DNA of 64,000 bases from Congzhengia minquanensis. GTDB lineage: Bacteria > Bacillota > Clostridia > UBA1381 > UBA9506. A program made the position numbers and the translations under genes. This document shows, piece after piece, positions 1 to 9,461 of the stretch; within the stretch, counting starts at the first letter, position 1; each line of letters opens with the position of its first letter. The notes under the pieces were generated by a model. The model was not told the origin of the DNA. It saw only the letters and a program-made list of their open reading frames with translations, and ran no database searches. Location: assembly GCF_014384785.1 (NCBI RefSeq), contig NZ_JACRSU010000005.1:62001-126000 (forward strand), written 5' to 3'.

Positions 1-95
1 ACGTATTTTTTTCTCTGGTTCACCAGCGGTTTTTTCATCGGCTGTAAAAAAAATCTTTCCGTTTCCATCCGCTGACGAAAAACTGCTAAAAAAAG
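1..95. other. unassigned edge of window
   Basis: No gene can be assigned here. One minus-strand frame stays open from about position 110 to the window edge and reads like protein (Ala-Asp-Gly-Asn-Gly-Lys then Thr-Ala-Asp-Glu-Lys), but it has no usable start codon in view. A plus-strand frame ends at a TGA near 73-75. This could be the edge of a neighbouring gene or the 3' untranslated region of the XRE gene. Confidence 0.3.
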
Positions 96-467
96 CTACA
101 TTATCGTGGTTAAATAACTGTAAAACTCAATCAATGCAATTTTTACCCTGGGCTCTGCATTGCTGAGGTCCAGCTTGTCCCCGAAGTCTAAAACGTTGCC
201 AATCTGCTGAAGCTTAAACATTTCGTCACTGTCGGGTACAGTCATCTTCACTGAGCTTCTTCCCAAAAGAAAATCGATGCTCACATCAAAATAATCTGCA
301 ATTTTCCGAATCATTTCGTGATCGGGCTGTCTTTTCTCTGATTCATAATTTGCAATGCAGCTTCTGGAGATATTGAATCTCTTTGCCAGTTCGCCTTGCG
401 TCATACCACGTGACATCCTCAGCTTTCTTAAATTTGCCGAAAAGACAGTGCTCTCTAATTCTTTCAC
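96..467 (-). CDS. XRE-family helix-turn-helix transcriptional regulator
   Basis: A 123-residue DNA-binding regulator. Residues about 10-65 form a Cro/C1-type helix-turn-helix (LRMSRGMTQGELAKRFNISR, then a YESEKRQPD turn), followed by the usual DVSIDFLLGRS segment after which SinR/Xre proteins dimerise. The short C-terminal half has no recognised sensor domain. The start is a GTG at 467 with an AAGGAG 12 nt upstream and an AGGG closer in. It is divergent from feoAB and has its own promoter and a candidate operator, so autoregulation is likely. The target genes are unknown; control of feoAB is possible but not shown. Confidence 0.85.
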   Translation of the reverse strand: MKELESTVFSANLRKLRMSRGMTQGELAKRFNISRSCIANYESEKRQPDHEMIRKIADYFDVSIDFLLGRSSVKMTVPDSDEMFKLQQIGNVLDFGDKLDLSNAEPRVKIALIEFYSYLTTIM

Positions 468-501
468 AATCCCTTTTTACTCCTTTCTGAAAAATTTGTC
501 A

Positions 502-527
502 AAAATGATAAAATTCTAAATCATTTT
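502..527. promoter_or_regulatory. candidate operator of the XRE regulator
   Basis: An inverted repeat AAAATGAT (502-509) and ATCATTTT (520-527) with a 10-bp spacer. It lies just downstream of the likely transcription start of the minus-strand XRE gene, which would suit autorepression. The DNA is very AT-rich, so a chance palindrome is possible. Confidence 0.4.
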
Positions 528-537
528 GATGATTTTA

Positions 538-566
538 AGTATATCAGTAAAATTGTATAAAATCAA
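538..566 (-). promoter_or_regulatory. sigma-A type promoter of the XRE gene
   Basis: On the minus strand, TTGATT (566-561) and TATACT (543-538) are separated by exactly 17 bp. Transcription would start near 531, giving a leader of about 60 nt before the GTG at 467. Confidence 0.6.
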
Positions 567-653
567 TACGAAATCCGCTAATTTTTTGTTCATCTTAAAA
601 TTGAAACATTTTATGTTTTTTTCGTGACATTGCCCATTTGCCCCTTCGCCGCC

Positions 654-682
654 TTGACATCATATTGCCGAGATGATAAAAT
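654..682 (+). promoter_or_regulatory. sigma-A type promoter of feoAB
   Basis: TTGACA (654-659) and TAAAAT (677-682) with a 17-bp spacer. The start would be near 690, leaving a leader of about 78 nt before feoA. No convincing Fur box was found by eye. This site accounts for most of the 300-bp gap between the XRE gene and feoA. Confidence 0.65.
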
Positions 683-767
683 AAAGATGTGTAAAGTACC
701 AATTCTGTTTCGTTGTTTTTTCACATATAATGTTAGATATATATTAATTTCTAAAGGGGCAAACAGC

Positions 768-1001
768 ATGACATTGGATAAATTAAAACCGGGCGAAAGC
801 GGCACGATTGTGGCAACAAACGGCGAGGGTGCCTTAAGACGCAGACTGCTGGACATGGGCCTTACGCCAAAGACGAAGATAACCGTCCGCAAGGTTGCGC
901 CCTTAGGCGACCCGGTTGAACTTTATTTGCGCGGCTATGTGCTGACCATCCGGCATGAAGACGCGGCAAAAATTGAAATCACAGAGGTGATAAATTCATG
1001 A
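768..1001 (+). CDS. feoA: ferrous iron transport protein A
   Basis: A 77-residue cytoplasmic SH3-like protein that assists the FeoB ferrous iron permease. It shows the family pattern: LKPGESGTIV at the N-terminus, RRRLLDMGLTP in the middle (the typical RLxxMGLxPG region) and an LYLRGYVLTIRHEDA C-terminal strand. The ATG at 768 was chosen because AAAGGGG lies 8 nt upstream; longer forms start in the promoter region. The end overlaps the feoB start by 4 nt (ATGA), so the two are translationally coupled. Confidence 0.93.
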   Translation: MTLDKLKPGESGTIVATNGEGALRRRLLDMGLTPKTKITVRKVAPLGDPVELYLRGYVLTIRHEDAAKIEITEVINS

Positions 1002-3157
1002 ACTATCTCGCCTTAGTCGGCAACCAGAACTGCGGAAAAACCACGCTGTTTAACCGGCTGACCGGCTCAAACCAGCACGTGGGGAACTTTCCCGGCGTGA
1101 CGGTGGAAAAAAAGGAAGGTGTTTTATTAAAATATAAAGATTACAGCGTTGTGGATTTGCCCGGCGTTTATTCACTTTCCCCCTATACCTCGGAAGAAAT
1201 TGTCACGCGGGACTTTGCTTTAAAAGAACACCCGTGCGCCATTATTAATATTGTAGACGCAACAAACTTAGAGCGCAACCTCTATCTTTCCCTCCAGCTT
1301 ATGGAGCTTGGAATTCCCATTGTCATTGCTTTAAACATGATGGACGAGGTGCGCCACAACGGAAACACCATCGACATTTTAAAGCTTTCGCAAAACTTAG
1401 GCGTGCCGGTTGTGCCCATTTCCGCCGGGAAAAATGAAGGCATTACCGAACTTGTGAAAACCATTATTAAAGTTGTTGAGAAAAACGAGCCCCCAAAAAA
1501 ATTCGACTTCTGCGACGGCGCCGTTCACCGTGCGCTGCACGCCATTGCACATTTAATTGAAGATCACGCAGAAAACAGCGGCTATCCCCCGCGGTTTGCG
1601 GCCACGAAGCTCATTGAGGGGGACGAGCTGATAAAATCGGCTTTAAACCTCCCGGCAAACGACGCACACGTAGTCGAGCACCTCATCCGCGAGATGGAGG
1701 AGGAACTGGGCACCGACCGTGAGGCCGCTTTGGCCGATATGCGCTATAACTATATCGAAAAGCTTTGCGCCACCTGTTCAACGAAGGCCGGGGAAACACA
1801 GGAACAAATCCGCTCAGAAAAAATCGACCGGGTCTTAACCCACAAGCTGTTTGGCATTCCCATCTTTTTGTGCGTAATGCTGTTAATTTTTTATCTGTCC
1901 TTCACCCTGATCGGAGCGCCATTGCAAAATCTTTTAGAACAGCTGATCGGCGTTGCCTCAGGCTGGCTGGACAACCTGCTGTCTTTCGCCGGTGTCAGCA
2001 GCTGGGTTCATTCCCTGGTAATTGACGGGGCGCTGGCGGGCATTGGCAGCGTTTTATCCTTTATGCCGATTATTGTTCTGCTGTTTTTCTTTTTATCAAT
2101 TTTAGAAGACAGCGGTTATATGGCCCGGGTAGCCTTTGTGATGGACACGCTTCTTCGCAAAATCGGCCTGTCGGGCCGGTCTGTGGTGTCCATGCTCATT
2201 GGATTTGGGTGCAGTGTTCCGGCAATCATGTCTACGCGAACGCTCTCCTCTGAGCGGGACAGAAAAATGACCATTGTGCTGACACCTTTTATGTCGTGCA
2301 GCGCCAAGCTGCCCATCTATGGCATGATTACTGCGGCATTTTTTCCCGGCCATGCGGCGCTGGTGCTTTTAAGCATGTATGTACTGGGGATTCTGGTGGC
2401 GGTTTTGTCGGGCCTTTTGCTGAAAAACACCGTGTTCCGCGGAAAGCCCACGCCCTTTGTGCTGGAGCTTCCGGCCTACCGGCTACCCTCTGCCAAAAGC
2501 GTTTTCATTCACATGTGGGAAAAGGCCAAGGACTTTTTAAAAAAGGCCTTTACGATTATATTTGCTGCCTCCATTGTCATCTGGTTTTTGCAGAACTTTG
2601 ACGCGCGGCTTAACATGGTGGAAGATGCGTCCCAAAGCATGATTGCCTCCATCGGCTCATTCTTAGCGCCCATCTTTGCGCCGCTGGGATTTACCGACTG
2701 GCGGGCCTCTACCGCGCTCATCACCGGCCTTTCCGCAAAGGAAACCGTGGTGAGCACGCTGACGATTTTAACGGGAAGCGCCACAGACGCGCAGCTTTCC
2801 GGTGCGCTTGCTGCAATGTTTTCTCCGGCTGCTGCCATTGCGTTTTTGTCGTTTACCATTCTTTACATGCCCTGTGTTGCGGCCTTTGCCGCGTCAAAAC
2901 GGGAAATGGGCTCTTTAAAAGGCGCGGTTTTAGCGGCGGCATATCAGACCGGAATTGCATATCTGGTGGCATTTATTGTTTATAAAATTGCAGGAATTCT
3001 GTTTTCCGGCGGCGGCTCCACCACCGCAGACATTGTTGTGGTCGGCTTTATTGCTGTGCTGTTGGCCGTGGCTGTGGTGTCGTCTGTCAGAAGCAAACGG
3101 CACGGCTGCGGCGGCGACTGCAGCAAGTGCGGAAAGGGCGTTACCTGTCAAAAATAA
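998..3157 (+). CDS. feoB: ferrous iron transport protein B
   Basis: A 719-residue GTP-gated Fe(II) permease of the cytoplasmic membrane. The N-terminal G domain has G1 GNQNCGKTTLFNRLTG (about residues 8-23), G2 FPGVTVEKKEG, G3 VVDLPGVYSL and G4 NMMD. It is followed by a helical spacer and, from about residue 285, hydrophobic segments with the two Gate regions (GFGCSVPAIMSTRTL and the C-terminal GLSAKETVVSTL). The C-terminus is a Cys-rich tail, CGGDCSKCGKGVTC, seen in some Firmicute FeoB proteins. No FeoC gene follows; leuC starts 22 nt downstream. Confidence 0.96.
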   Translation: MNYLALVGNQNCGKTTLFNRLTGSNQHVGNFPGVTVEKKEGVLLKYKDYSVVDLPGVYSLSPYTSEEIVTRDFALKEHPCAIINIVDATNLERNLYLSLQLMELGIPIVIALNMMDEVRHNGNTIDILKLSQNLGVPVVPISAGKNEGITELVKTIIKVVEKNEPPKKFDFCDGAVHRALHAIAHLIEDHAENSGYPPRFAATKLIEGDELIKSALNLPANDAHVVEHLIREMEEELGTDREAALADMRYNYIEKLCATCSTKAGETQEQIRSEKIDRVLTHKLFGIPIFLCVMLLIFYLSFTLIGAPLQNLLEQLIGVASGWLDNLLSFAGVSSWVHSLVIDGALAGIGSVLSFMPIIVLLFFFLSILEDSGYMARVAFVMDTLLRKIGLSGRSVVSMLIGFGCSVPAIMSTRTLSSERDRKMTIVLTPFMSCSAKLPIYGMITAAFFPGHAALVLLSMYVLGILVAVLSGLLLKNTVFRGKPTPFVLELPAYRLPSAKSVFIHMWEKAKDFLKKAFTIIFAASIVIWFLQNFDARLNMVEDASQSMIASIGSFLAPIFAPLGFTDWRASTALITGLSAKETVVSTLTILTGSATDAQLSGALAAMFSPAAAIAFLSFTILYMPCVAAFAASKREMGSLKGAVLAAAYQTGIAYLVAFIVYKIAGILFSGGGSTTADIVVVGFIAVLLAVAVVSSVRSKRHGCGGDCSKCGKGVTCQK

Positions 3158-3179
3158 CGGATTAAAAGGGGTGTAACAT

Positions 3180-4442
3180 ATGGGAATGACCATAACACAA
3201 AAAATTCTTGCTGAAAAATCCGGCCAAAGCCAGGTGCGGCCGGGGCAACTGATTATGGCGGAAACCGACCTGGTTTTGGGAAACGACATCACCGCGCCGG
3301 TGGCCATTGACGAATTTTATAAAATCGGCTGTGAAACCGTGTTTGACAAAACCAAAATTGCGCTGGTGGCCGACCATTTTACACCCAATAAGGATATTAA
3401 ATCGGCCCAGCTGAACAAAAAAATGCGGGAATTTGCCCACAGGCACGCGATTACAAACTATTTTGACGTAGGCCGCGCAGGCATTGAACACGCACTGATT
3501 CCCGAGCAGGGACTGGCCCTGCCGGGCGACCTGATTATCGGTGCCGATTCCCACACCTGCACCTACGGCGCTTTGTGTGCGTTTTCAACAGGCGTTGGCA
3601 GCACCGACATGGCCGGGGCCATGGCCACGGGGAAAGTGTGGCTGAAGGTGCCCGAGGCCATACGGTTTCACTTAACGGGCAGTCTGCCTGAATTTGTCAG
3701 CGGCAAAGACCTTATTTTAACCATTATCGGACAAATCGGGGTGGACGGCGCACTGTACCGGTCAATGGAATTTTCAGGCAGCGGCATAGCCTCCCTGTCC
3801 ATGGACGACCGCTTCACGGTGTCGAACATGGCCATTGAAGCCGGGGCGAAAAACGGAATTTTCCCTGTGGACGAAAAAACAGAGGACTATCTGTTCGAGC
3901 ACGCAAACGGCAAACCATACTGCAGGGTTGCGCCGGACAAGGATGCAGAATATGTTTTAGAATATGAAATCAATCTGTCCGCTTTAGAGCCTGTGGTTGC
4001 TCTTCCGCATCTGCCGGACAATGTGCGCAAAGCGTCTGAGCTTGGCGCCATTTCCATTGACCAGGCGGTGATTGGCTCCTGCACCAACGGGCGCATCAGT
4101 GATTTGCGCACGGCAGCAACCATTCTTTCCGGTAACCACGTTGCTGTGCGGACAATTATCATTCCCGCCACCCAGGAAATTTATTTGCAGGCCGTAAAAG
4201 AAGGGCTTGTTCAAACATTTATAGAAGCAGGCGCAGTGGTGAGCCCTCCCACCTGCGGGCCTTGTCTGGGCGGACACATGGGGGTTTTAGCCAGCGGAGA
4301 ACGGTGTGTATCCACCACCAACCGAAACTTTGTGGGACGGATGGGACACCCGGACAGCGAGGTTTATCTTGCTTCGCCGGCGGTTGCCGCACAGTCTGCC
4401 ATAGAAGGCAAAATTGCAGTTCCCGGCAGAAAAACGATATAA
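3180..4442 (+). CDS. leuC: 3-isopropylmalate dehydratase large subunit
   Basis: A 420-residue aconitase-superfamily subunit. With LeuD it isomerises 2- to 3-isopropylmalate in leucine synthesis using a [4Fe-4S] cluster. The cluster ligands are visible in IGSCTNGR (about residue 300) and PTCGPCLGG (about 360). The length matches the short, roughly 420-residue LeuC type of archaea and Clostridia. Close relatives act on homoaconitate or methylmalate, but the adjacent leuD and leuB support the leucine pathway. It lies in the same run as feoAB, and leuA is not in the window. Confidence 0.9.
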   Translation: MGMTITQKILAEKSGQSQVRPGQLIMAETDLVLGNDITAPVAIDEFYKIGCETVFDKTKIALVADHFTPNKDIKSAQLNKKMREFAHRHAITNYFDVGRAGIEHALIPEQGLALPGDLIIGADSHTCTYGALCAFSTGVGSTDMAGAMATGKVWLKVPEAIRFHLTGSLPEFVSGKDLILTIIGQIGVDGALYRSMEFSGSGIASLSMDDRFTVSNMAIEAGAKNGIFPVDEKTEDYLFEHANGKPYCRVAPDKDAEYVLEYEINLSALEPVVALPHLPDNVRKASELGAISIDQAVIGSCTNGRISDLRTAATILSGNHVAVRTIIIPATQEIYLQAVKEGLVQTFIEAGAVVSPPTCGPCLGGHMGVLASGERCVSTTNRNFVGRMGHPDSEVYLASPAVAAQSAIEGKIAVPGRKTI

Positions 4443-4456
4443 AAGGCGGTGGTCAA

Positions 4457-4942
4457 ATGGAATTTCAGAGCAGAGTAATCCGGTATGGCGACAACATTAA
4501 CACCGACGTCATCATCCCGGCGAGGTATTTAAACACCAGCGACAGCGGCGAGCTTGCGCTGCACTGCATGGAGGACCTGGATTCGGAATTTCAGGAAAAA
4601 CTGAAGTCGCGCAAAATGATTGCCGGCGGTAAAAATTTCGGCTGCGGCTCATCGCGGGAGCACGCGCCCCTTGCCATTTTGGCCAGCGGCGTTTCCTGCG
4701 TAATTGCCATCAGTTTTTCCCGAATTTTTTATCGGAACGCCTTTAACATTGGGCTTCCCATTTTAGAGTGCGCCCGGGCAGGAGAAATAAACGACGGCGA
4801 CGAGCTTTTTGTTGATGTAACCTCCGGGAAAATAAAAAATTTAACCCAGAACACAGAATATGACACCGCGCCGTATCCTGATTTCATGCAGGAAATTGTA
4901 AAGTGCGGCGGTTTAATTGGATATTTAAAAAACCAAAAGTAA
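4457..4942 (+). CDS. leuD: 3-isopropylmalate dehydratase small subunit
   Basis: A 161-residue swivel-domain partner of LeuC. It has the [11 protein letters not shown] substrate-loop region near the N-terminus and the family signature [17 protein letters not shown] around residues 56-72. The ATG at 4457 was chosen because it sits 14 nt after the leuC stop behind AAAAGGCGGTGG; longer in-frame forms run back through leuC and are not credible. It is followed 15 nt later by leuB. Confidence 0.94.
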   Translation: MEFQSRVIRYGDNINTDVIIPARYLNTSDSGELALHCMEDLDSEFQEKLKSRKMIAGGKNFGCGSSREHAPLAILASGVSCVIAISFSRIFYRNAFNIGLPILECARAGEINDGDELFVDVTSGKIKNLTQNTEYDTAPYPDFMQEIVKCGGLIGYLKNQK

Positions 4943-4957
4943 GCGAGCTGATATTTT

Positions 4958-6016
4958 ATGCAAATGCACATTGCAGTGATTCCGGGAGACGGCATCGGCC
5001 CGGAAATTACCCAAGCCGCAAAAATGGTGCTCGATAAAATTGCTTCCGTGTTCGGCCATGAAATTGCCTATACCGAGGTGTGTGCCGGCGGCGCGGCCAT
5101 TGACCGGTTTGGCGACCCGTTGCCGGCGGAAGAACTAAAAAAATGCCAATCTGCTGACAGCGTTTTATTGGGCGCTGTTGGCGGCCCAAAGTGGGACAGT
5201 GCACCCCGCCGGCCGGAGGACGCACTGCTTGCTTTGCGAAAAGCCTTGGGGCTTTATGCAAATCTGCGGCCTGCGCTCTTAACCCCCTGTCTTGCACAAG
5301 CTTCCCCTTTAAAACAGGAACTGGTGCAAAACGGGCTGGATATTTTGGTGGTGCGGGAGCTTACCGGCGGCATTTATTTCGGCAAACGGGGGAAAGACGC
5401 CGTTTCGGCCTTTGACGTTGAACAATATTCAGACTTTGAAATAGAGCGCATTGCACGCAGAGCTTTTCTTTCCGCCCGCGGACGGAAAGGGTGCGTTGTG
5501 TCCGTGGACAAGGCAAACGTGCTGGAAAGCTCTAAGCTGTGGCGCAGTATTGTAAGCCGGGTGCAGCAGGAGGAATTTCCCGACGTTGCGCTGTCTCACA
5601 TGTACGTGGACAACGCCGCCATGCAGATTGCCACGAATCCGTCGCAGTTTGACGTGATTGTGACAACGAACATGTTCGGCGACATCTTATCCGACCTTAC
5701 TTCGGTTATCACCGGCTCTATCGGGCTTTTGCCCTCTGCCAGCTTAGGAGACAGCAGCCCGGGCATGTATGAACCCATTCACGGCTCTGCGCCGGACATT
5801 GCGGGAGAAAATAAAGCCAATCCAATTGCCACAATTTTATCCTGCGCCATGATGCTGAAATTGGATTTTGGCCTGGCGTCAGAGGCAGAAGCAATCGAAC
5901 GTGCGGTAAACGGCGTGTTAGAAGACGGCTGGCGCACGTTCGATATAAAAGATAACGATAAACCATATATCGGCACAGCCGAGATGGGCAGGCTTATTGC
6001 AGACTGCATCAAATAA
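4958..6016 (+). CDS. leuB: 3-isopropylmalate dehydrogenase
   Basis: A 352-residue NAD-dependent beta-decarboxylating dehydrogenase that makes 2-oxoisocaproate. Visible motifs are GDGIGPEI near the N-terminus, the REL-TGGIYFG region near residue 130, MYVDNAAMQ and VTTNMFGDILSD for metal and substrate binding, and GSAPDIAGENKANPIA for NAD. All catalytic segments are present. A second in-frame ATG at 4964 is an equally possible start, since the Shine-Dalgarno site is weak. It completes leuCDB; leuA would have to be elsewhere. Confidence 0.95.
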   Translation: MQMHIAVIPGDGIGPEITQAAKMVLDKIASVFGHEIAYTEVCAGGAAIDRFGDPLPAEELKKCQSADSVLLGAVGGPKWDSAPRRPEDALLALRKALGLYANLRPALLTPCLAQASPLKQELVQNGLDILVVRELTGGIYFGKRGKDAVSAFDVEQYSDFEIERIARRAFLSARGRKGCVVSVDKANVLESSKLWRSIVSRVQQEEFPDVALSHMYVDNAAMQIATNPSQFDVIVTTNMFGDILSDLTSVITGSIGLLPSASLGDSSPGMYEPIHGSAPDIAGENKANPIATILSCAMMLKLDFGLASEAEAIERAVNGVLEDGWRTFDIKDNDKPYIGTAEMGRLIADCIK

Positions 6017-6034
6017 TTATTGCGGAGAAAAGAC

Positions 6035-7027
6035 ATGCTGAAAAAAATTGTCATATCCTTGGCCCTTGCTCTGTCTATCATCACGTTTTCAGAGTTTGAC
6101 ACAGAACGCTTTCTATATGAATTAAAACAGAATTTTGCAGGAGATACCGTTCAGAAAAACAACGCAGCAGACGTTTTGTATGAGGGAAACCGAAGCGTAT
6201 CCATCGGCATGTCTTATGACGACGTTTTGTCCGCTTTCGGCGACCCTGTGGACACACAGGTAAGCGAATATGGGTTTGTGTGGAATATTTTTCATGAAAA
6301 TTTTAAAAACTATATGCAAATCGGCATTCAAAACGAACGGGTTGTGGCCATTTACACCAACTCGCCGCGGTTTTCGTTCCGGGGCATTTGTGTTGGTTCA
6401 AGCGCCGCCGACGTGAACTTAACCTTTGAAAAACCCATTGATTTTATTATCAAGGGCAACACAAAATATATTATGAACGGCTTAAACGCGGATAAGACGA
6501 ACATGGAGCTGTTTCACACCGGAAGCCTGTATGTTACCTTTTTTTATGACGTATTCAAGAATAATTCGGTAACATCTGTCAATATAATAGAATATAACAC
6601 CGAGCTGAGCTATGACCGTTTATATGCGAATCAAAGCCCGGAGCTTAAGGAAAGCTTTGAAAAGCAAAATTTTTATGTGACGAACGCACTTCGCGTTCGG
6701 GAGGGGCTGCCCCCCTTTTCGTTTCACCAGGGCATGGCTAATGTTGCGCTTTTGCATTCTCAGGAAATGGCGGAAAACAACTATTTTAACCACACCGACC
6801 TTTCCGGCGGAACCGTTGCAGACAGAGCGCACGCCGGCGGCGTAAGATTTAAGGTGGTGGGTGAAAACATTGCAATGGGCGCGCAAAACACCCTTTATAT
6901 GCACGAGCTTTTGATGAATTCAGAGGGACACAGAAAAAACATCCTGGCGGACTACACAGCACTTGGTACCGGTGTTGCATTTTCTAAAGAGGACGTTCCC
7001 TATCTTACGCAAAACTTTTTCAGATAA
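6035..7027 (+). CDS. membrane-anchored CAP/SCP-domain protein
   Basis: A 330-residue extracellular protein of unknown role. An N-terminal hydrophobic stretch (LKKIVISLALALSIITFSE) is a signal peptide or anchor. Residues about 45-190 resemble the CAP-associated N-terminal domain of Firmicute YkwD-like proteins (SIGMSYDDVLSAFGDP). Residues about 205-330 are a CAP domain with LHSQEMAENNYFNHTD, GENIAMG and NSEGHRKNIL. The ATG at 6035 follows GGAGAAA; a TTG at 6020 is an alternative. Relatives occur in cell wall and spore-surface settings, but no activity can be assigned. Confidence 0.85.
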   Translation: MLKKIVISLALALSIITFSEFDTERFLYELKQNFAGDTVQKNNAADVLYEGNRSVSIGMSYDDVLSAFGDPVDTQVSEYGFVWNIFHENFKNYMQIGIQNERVVAIYTNSPRFSFRGICVGSSAADVNLTFEKPIDFIIKGNTKYIMNGLNADKTNMELFHTGSLYVTFFYDVFKNNSVTSVNIIEYNTELSYDRLYANQSPELKESFEKQNFYVTNALRVREGLPPFSFHQGMANVALLHSQEMAENNYFNHTDLSGGTVADRAHAGGVRFKVVGENIAMGAQNTLYMHELLMNSEGHRKNILADYTALGTGVAFSKEDVPYLTQNFFR

Positions 7028-7041
7028 TTTTTGGAGGGCTT

Positions 7042-7560
7042 ATGAACAAAAACATTGTTTTAGTCGGATTTATGGGCACCGGTAAAACGACCATTGGGCG
7101 CCGGGTTGCAAGCAGGCTGGGACTGGATTTTTACGATACGGATGAATATATTAAAAGGTGTGAAAACATGCCGGTAGCCGACGTGATTACGAAAAAGGGC
7201 ATAAAATATTTTGAGGGTGCCCAGCGGTTTGCCGTTACAAATATATGTGAAAACAAAAATGTTTTAATTGCCACAGGCGGCTCAACCCTTTCTGATGAAC
7301 GGAACAGGGCGCTTCTTTCTGAAAACGGAATTTTGGTTTGGCTCAGGGCAAAGCCCGAAACCATTTATGAAAACACGAAAAATTCGCACAATAAACGGCT
7401 GGAAATTTCAGGAAAATCCGTTAACGAAATCTCACAAATTCTGGCCCAGCGGGAAAAGGATTATTCCGGCTGTGACATCACCGTTGACGTTGACGGCAGC
7501 CGAAACATAGACGTTGTTGTGGAAACTGTAATTGAAAAAATTAAACCATTGATGAACTGA
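7042..7560 (+). CDS. aroK: shikimate kinase
   Basis: A 172-residue P-loop kinase that phosphorylates shikimate in the chorismate pathway. It has the Walker A GFMGTGKTTIGRRVA (residues 8-22), the shikimate-binding DTDEYI, and ATGGST where the family usually has a GGG motif. The lid region with a conserved Arg is around residue 115. The start is supported by TTGGAGGGC 9 nt upstream. It is isolated from other aro genes in this window. Confidence 0.93.
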   Translation: MNKNIVLVGFMGTGKTTIGRRVASRLGLDFYDTDEYIKRCENMPVADVITKKGIKYFEGAQRFAVTNICENKNVLIATGGSTLSDERNRALLSENGILVWLRAKPETIYENTKNSHNKRLEISGKSVNEISQILAQREKDYSGCDITVDVDGSRNIDVVVETVIEKIKPLMN

Positions 7561-7578
7561 CAAGGAGGACAACAAAAG

Positions 7579-7926
7579 ATGAGCGACACAAACTGCATTT
7601 TCTGTAAAATTATTCACGGTGAGATCCCGTCAACCAAGGTTTATGAGGACGATTTGGTCTACGCGTTCCGGGACATCTCACCCGCCGCGCCAGAGCATAT
7701 TCTAATTGTTCCCAAGGAACACATTTGCTGTGCAAATGAATTAGAACAAAAACATGAAGCCTTAGTTGGACATATCATTTTAACCGCGGCGAAAATTGCA
7801 AAGGATTTGGGTTTTGCAGACGACGGATATAGAATTATCAACAACTGCGGCGAAAACGCAGGACAAACTGTGTTCCACCTGCATTTTCATCTTCTGGCCG
7901 GCAGCGAATTTACAAACTTAGTATAA
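7579..7926 (+). CDS. HIT-family nucleotide-binding protein (HinT-like)
   Basis: A 115-residue histidine triad protein. The N-terminus [20 protein letters not shown] and the C-terminal HLHFHLLAG, which is the catalytic His-x-His-x-His motif, are both intact. Such proteins hydrolyse purine nucleoside phosphoramidates and adenylated products in the cytoplasm. The start is preceded by AAGGAGG. It lies in the rightward run between aroK and nfo, with no clear functional link to either. Confidence 0.93.
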   Translation: MSDTNCIFCKIIHGEIPSTKVYEDDLVYAFRDISPAAPEHILIVPKEHICCANELEQKHEALVGHIILTAAKIAKDLGFADDGYRIINNCGENAGQTVFHLHFHLLAGSEFTNLV

Positions 7927-7940
7927 ATGAGGGATTGAAT

Positions 7941-8792
7941 ATGTTTACAATTGGATGTCACCTTTCAGCTTCAAAAGGTTTTTTGGCAATGGGGAAAACT
8001 GCGGTGAGTATCGGCGCCAACACCTTTCAGTTCTTCACCAGAAATCCCAGAGGGGGAACGGCGAAAGCATTAGACCAGTCAGACATTGACGCATTTTTAG
8101 AATATAGCCGGGAACATGGCATCGGCATTATTTTGGCCCATGCCCCCTACACGTTAAACGCCTGCTCGAAGGACGAAAAGATCCGCGAATTTGCAAAAAA
8201 CACCATGGCAGACGATTTGCGGCGCATGGAAGCCGTTCCCGGAAACCTTTATAACTTCCACCCGGGAAGCCATGTTGGACAGGGCATTGAAACGGGGATT
8301 GAACAAATATCCGCCCAGCTAAATGAGCTGTTAACGCCTGAGCTTACCACAACAGTTTTGCTGGAAACCATGGCCGGCAAGGGAAGCGAGGTAGGCAGCC
8401 GCTTTGAAGAAATGAAAGCAATTATCGACCGGGTGGACTTAAAGGACAAGCTTGGCGTGTGCTTAGACACCTGCCACGTTCATGACGCGGGGTATGACGT
8501 TGTGAACGATTTAGACGGCGTGCTGTCTGCGTTCGACCGGGTGATTGGAATTGACCGTCTGCGGGCCGTTCATATAAACGACAGCAAAAACCCCTTTGAG
8601 AGCCATAAGGACCGGCACGAGGTAATTGGCGGCGGGTCGATTGGAACAGAGGCGTTTGCCCGCATCATCAACCACCCCCAGCTTTGTGGGCTGCCCTTTT
8701 ATTTGGAAACGCCAAACGAGCTGGAGGGCTATGCAAAAGAAATTGCCATGCTGAAAGATTTAAGAGCGGACAAGCCCGCTGCAAAAGCATAA
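7941..8792 (+). CDS. nfo: deoxyribonuclease IV (AP endonuclease)
   Basis: A 283-residue Zn-dependent TIM-barrel endonuclease that cuts 5' of abasic sites in base excision repair. It has the family segments [33 protein letters not shown] and the C-terminal ETPNE. Metal ligands (the His of HPGSH, Asp and His of DTCH, His of HINDSKN, Glu of ETP) are present. The ATG at 7941 was preferred over an upstream TTG at 7935 because GAGGG lies 7 nt before the ATG. Confidence 0.95.
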   Translation: MFTIGCHLSASKGFLAMGKTAVSIGANTFQFFTRNPRGGTAKALDQSDIDAFLEYSREHGIGIILAHAPYTLNACSKDEKIREFAKNTMADDLRRMEAVPGNLYNFHPGSHVGQGIETGIEQISAQLNELLTPELTTTVLLETMAGKGSEVGSRFEEMKAIIDRVDLKDKLGVCLDTCHVHDAGYDVVNDLDGVLSAFDRVIGIDRLRAVHINDSKNPFESHKDRHEVIGGGSIGTEAFARIINHPQLCGLPFYLETPNELEGYAKEIAMLKDLRADKPAAKA

Positions 8793-8803
8793 GGAGAAAC
8801 AAA

Positions 8804-9460
8804 ATGAAGGAACAAACCATTGAACATGTGCTTGCTCATAAAATTATTACCATTGTGCGCGGCGTTGACCGGGAGAATATATTTAAAACTGCTGAAGCGT
8901 TTATTTTGGGCGGAATTGCCTGCATGGAAATTACCTACGACGCAGCAAGGCCCGAAACCCATGCTGAAACGGCTGAAACCATTCGGCAGCTTAACGAACG
9001 CTTTTTAAAAGATTTAATGATTGGGGCAGGAACCGTTTTAACGCCGGAGCAGGTTGTGATGACGAAAGAGGCCGGCGGGCGCTATATTATCTCGCCCAAC
9101 GTGAATAAAGACGTTATTCAAAAAACTGCCCAGTGTGGTCTGGTGTCCATGCCGGGGGCGTTTACGCCCACCGAGTGTGAGGAGGCCCACCGCTGGGGGG
9201 CCGACTTTGTGAAGCTTTTCCCTGTGGGCGGAATGGGGCCCGGATATGTAAAAGACTTAGCCGCTCCCCTTTCCCATATCCGTTTTTTGGCTGTGGGCGG
9301 CGTTACTGCTGAAAATTTGCCTGCCTTTTTAAAAGCGGGTGCAGTTGGTGCGGGAGTTGGCAGCGATTTAGTGAACAAAGAACTTATTTTATCCGGCGCG
9401 TTTTCAAAAATTACCCAGCGGGCAAAACAATATGTAGAGGCCGCGTCACAGGAGTGTTAA
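8804..9460 (+). CDS. eda: KHG/KDPG-type 2-keto-3-deoxy-phosphogluconate aldolase
   Basis: A 218-residue class I aldolase that splits 2-keto-3-deoxy-6-phospho sugar acids to pyruvate and glyceraldehyde 3-phosphate. MEITY, GAGTVLT, SPNVN and FVKLFPVGG (with the Schiff-base Lys) are present in order. The ATG at 8804 follows AAGGAGA; a longer frame would run back into nfo. The next gene, 2 nt later, is a 2-keto-3-deoxygalactonate kinase, so the natural substrate is probably the galacto epimer (DgoA activity). Confidence 0.92.
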   Translation: MKEQTIEHVLAHKIITIVRGVDRENIFKTAEAFILGGIACMEITYDAARPETHAETAETIRQLNERFLKDLMIGAGTVLTPEQVVMTKEAGGRYIISPNVNKDVIQKTAQCGLVSMPGAFTPTECEEAHRWGADFVKLFPVGGMGPGYVKDLAAPLSHIRFLAVGGVTAENLPAFLKAGAVGAGVGSDLVNKELILSGAFSKITQRAKQYVEAASQEC

Positions 9461-9461
9461 C

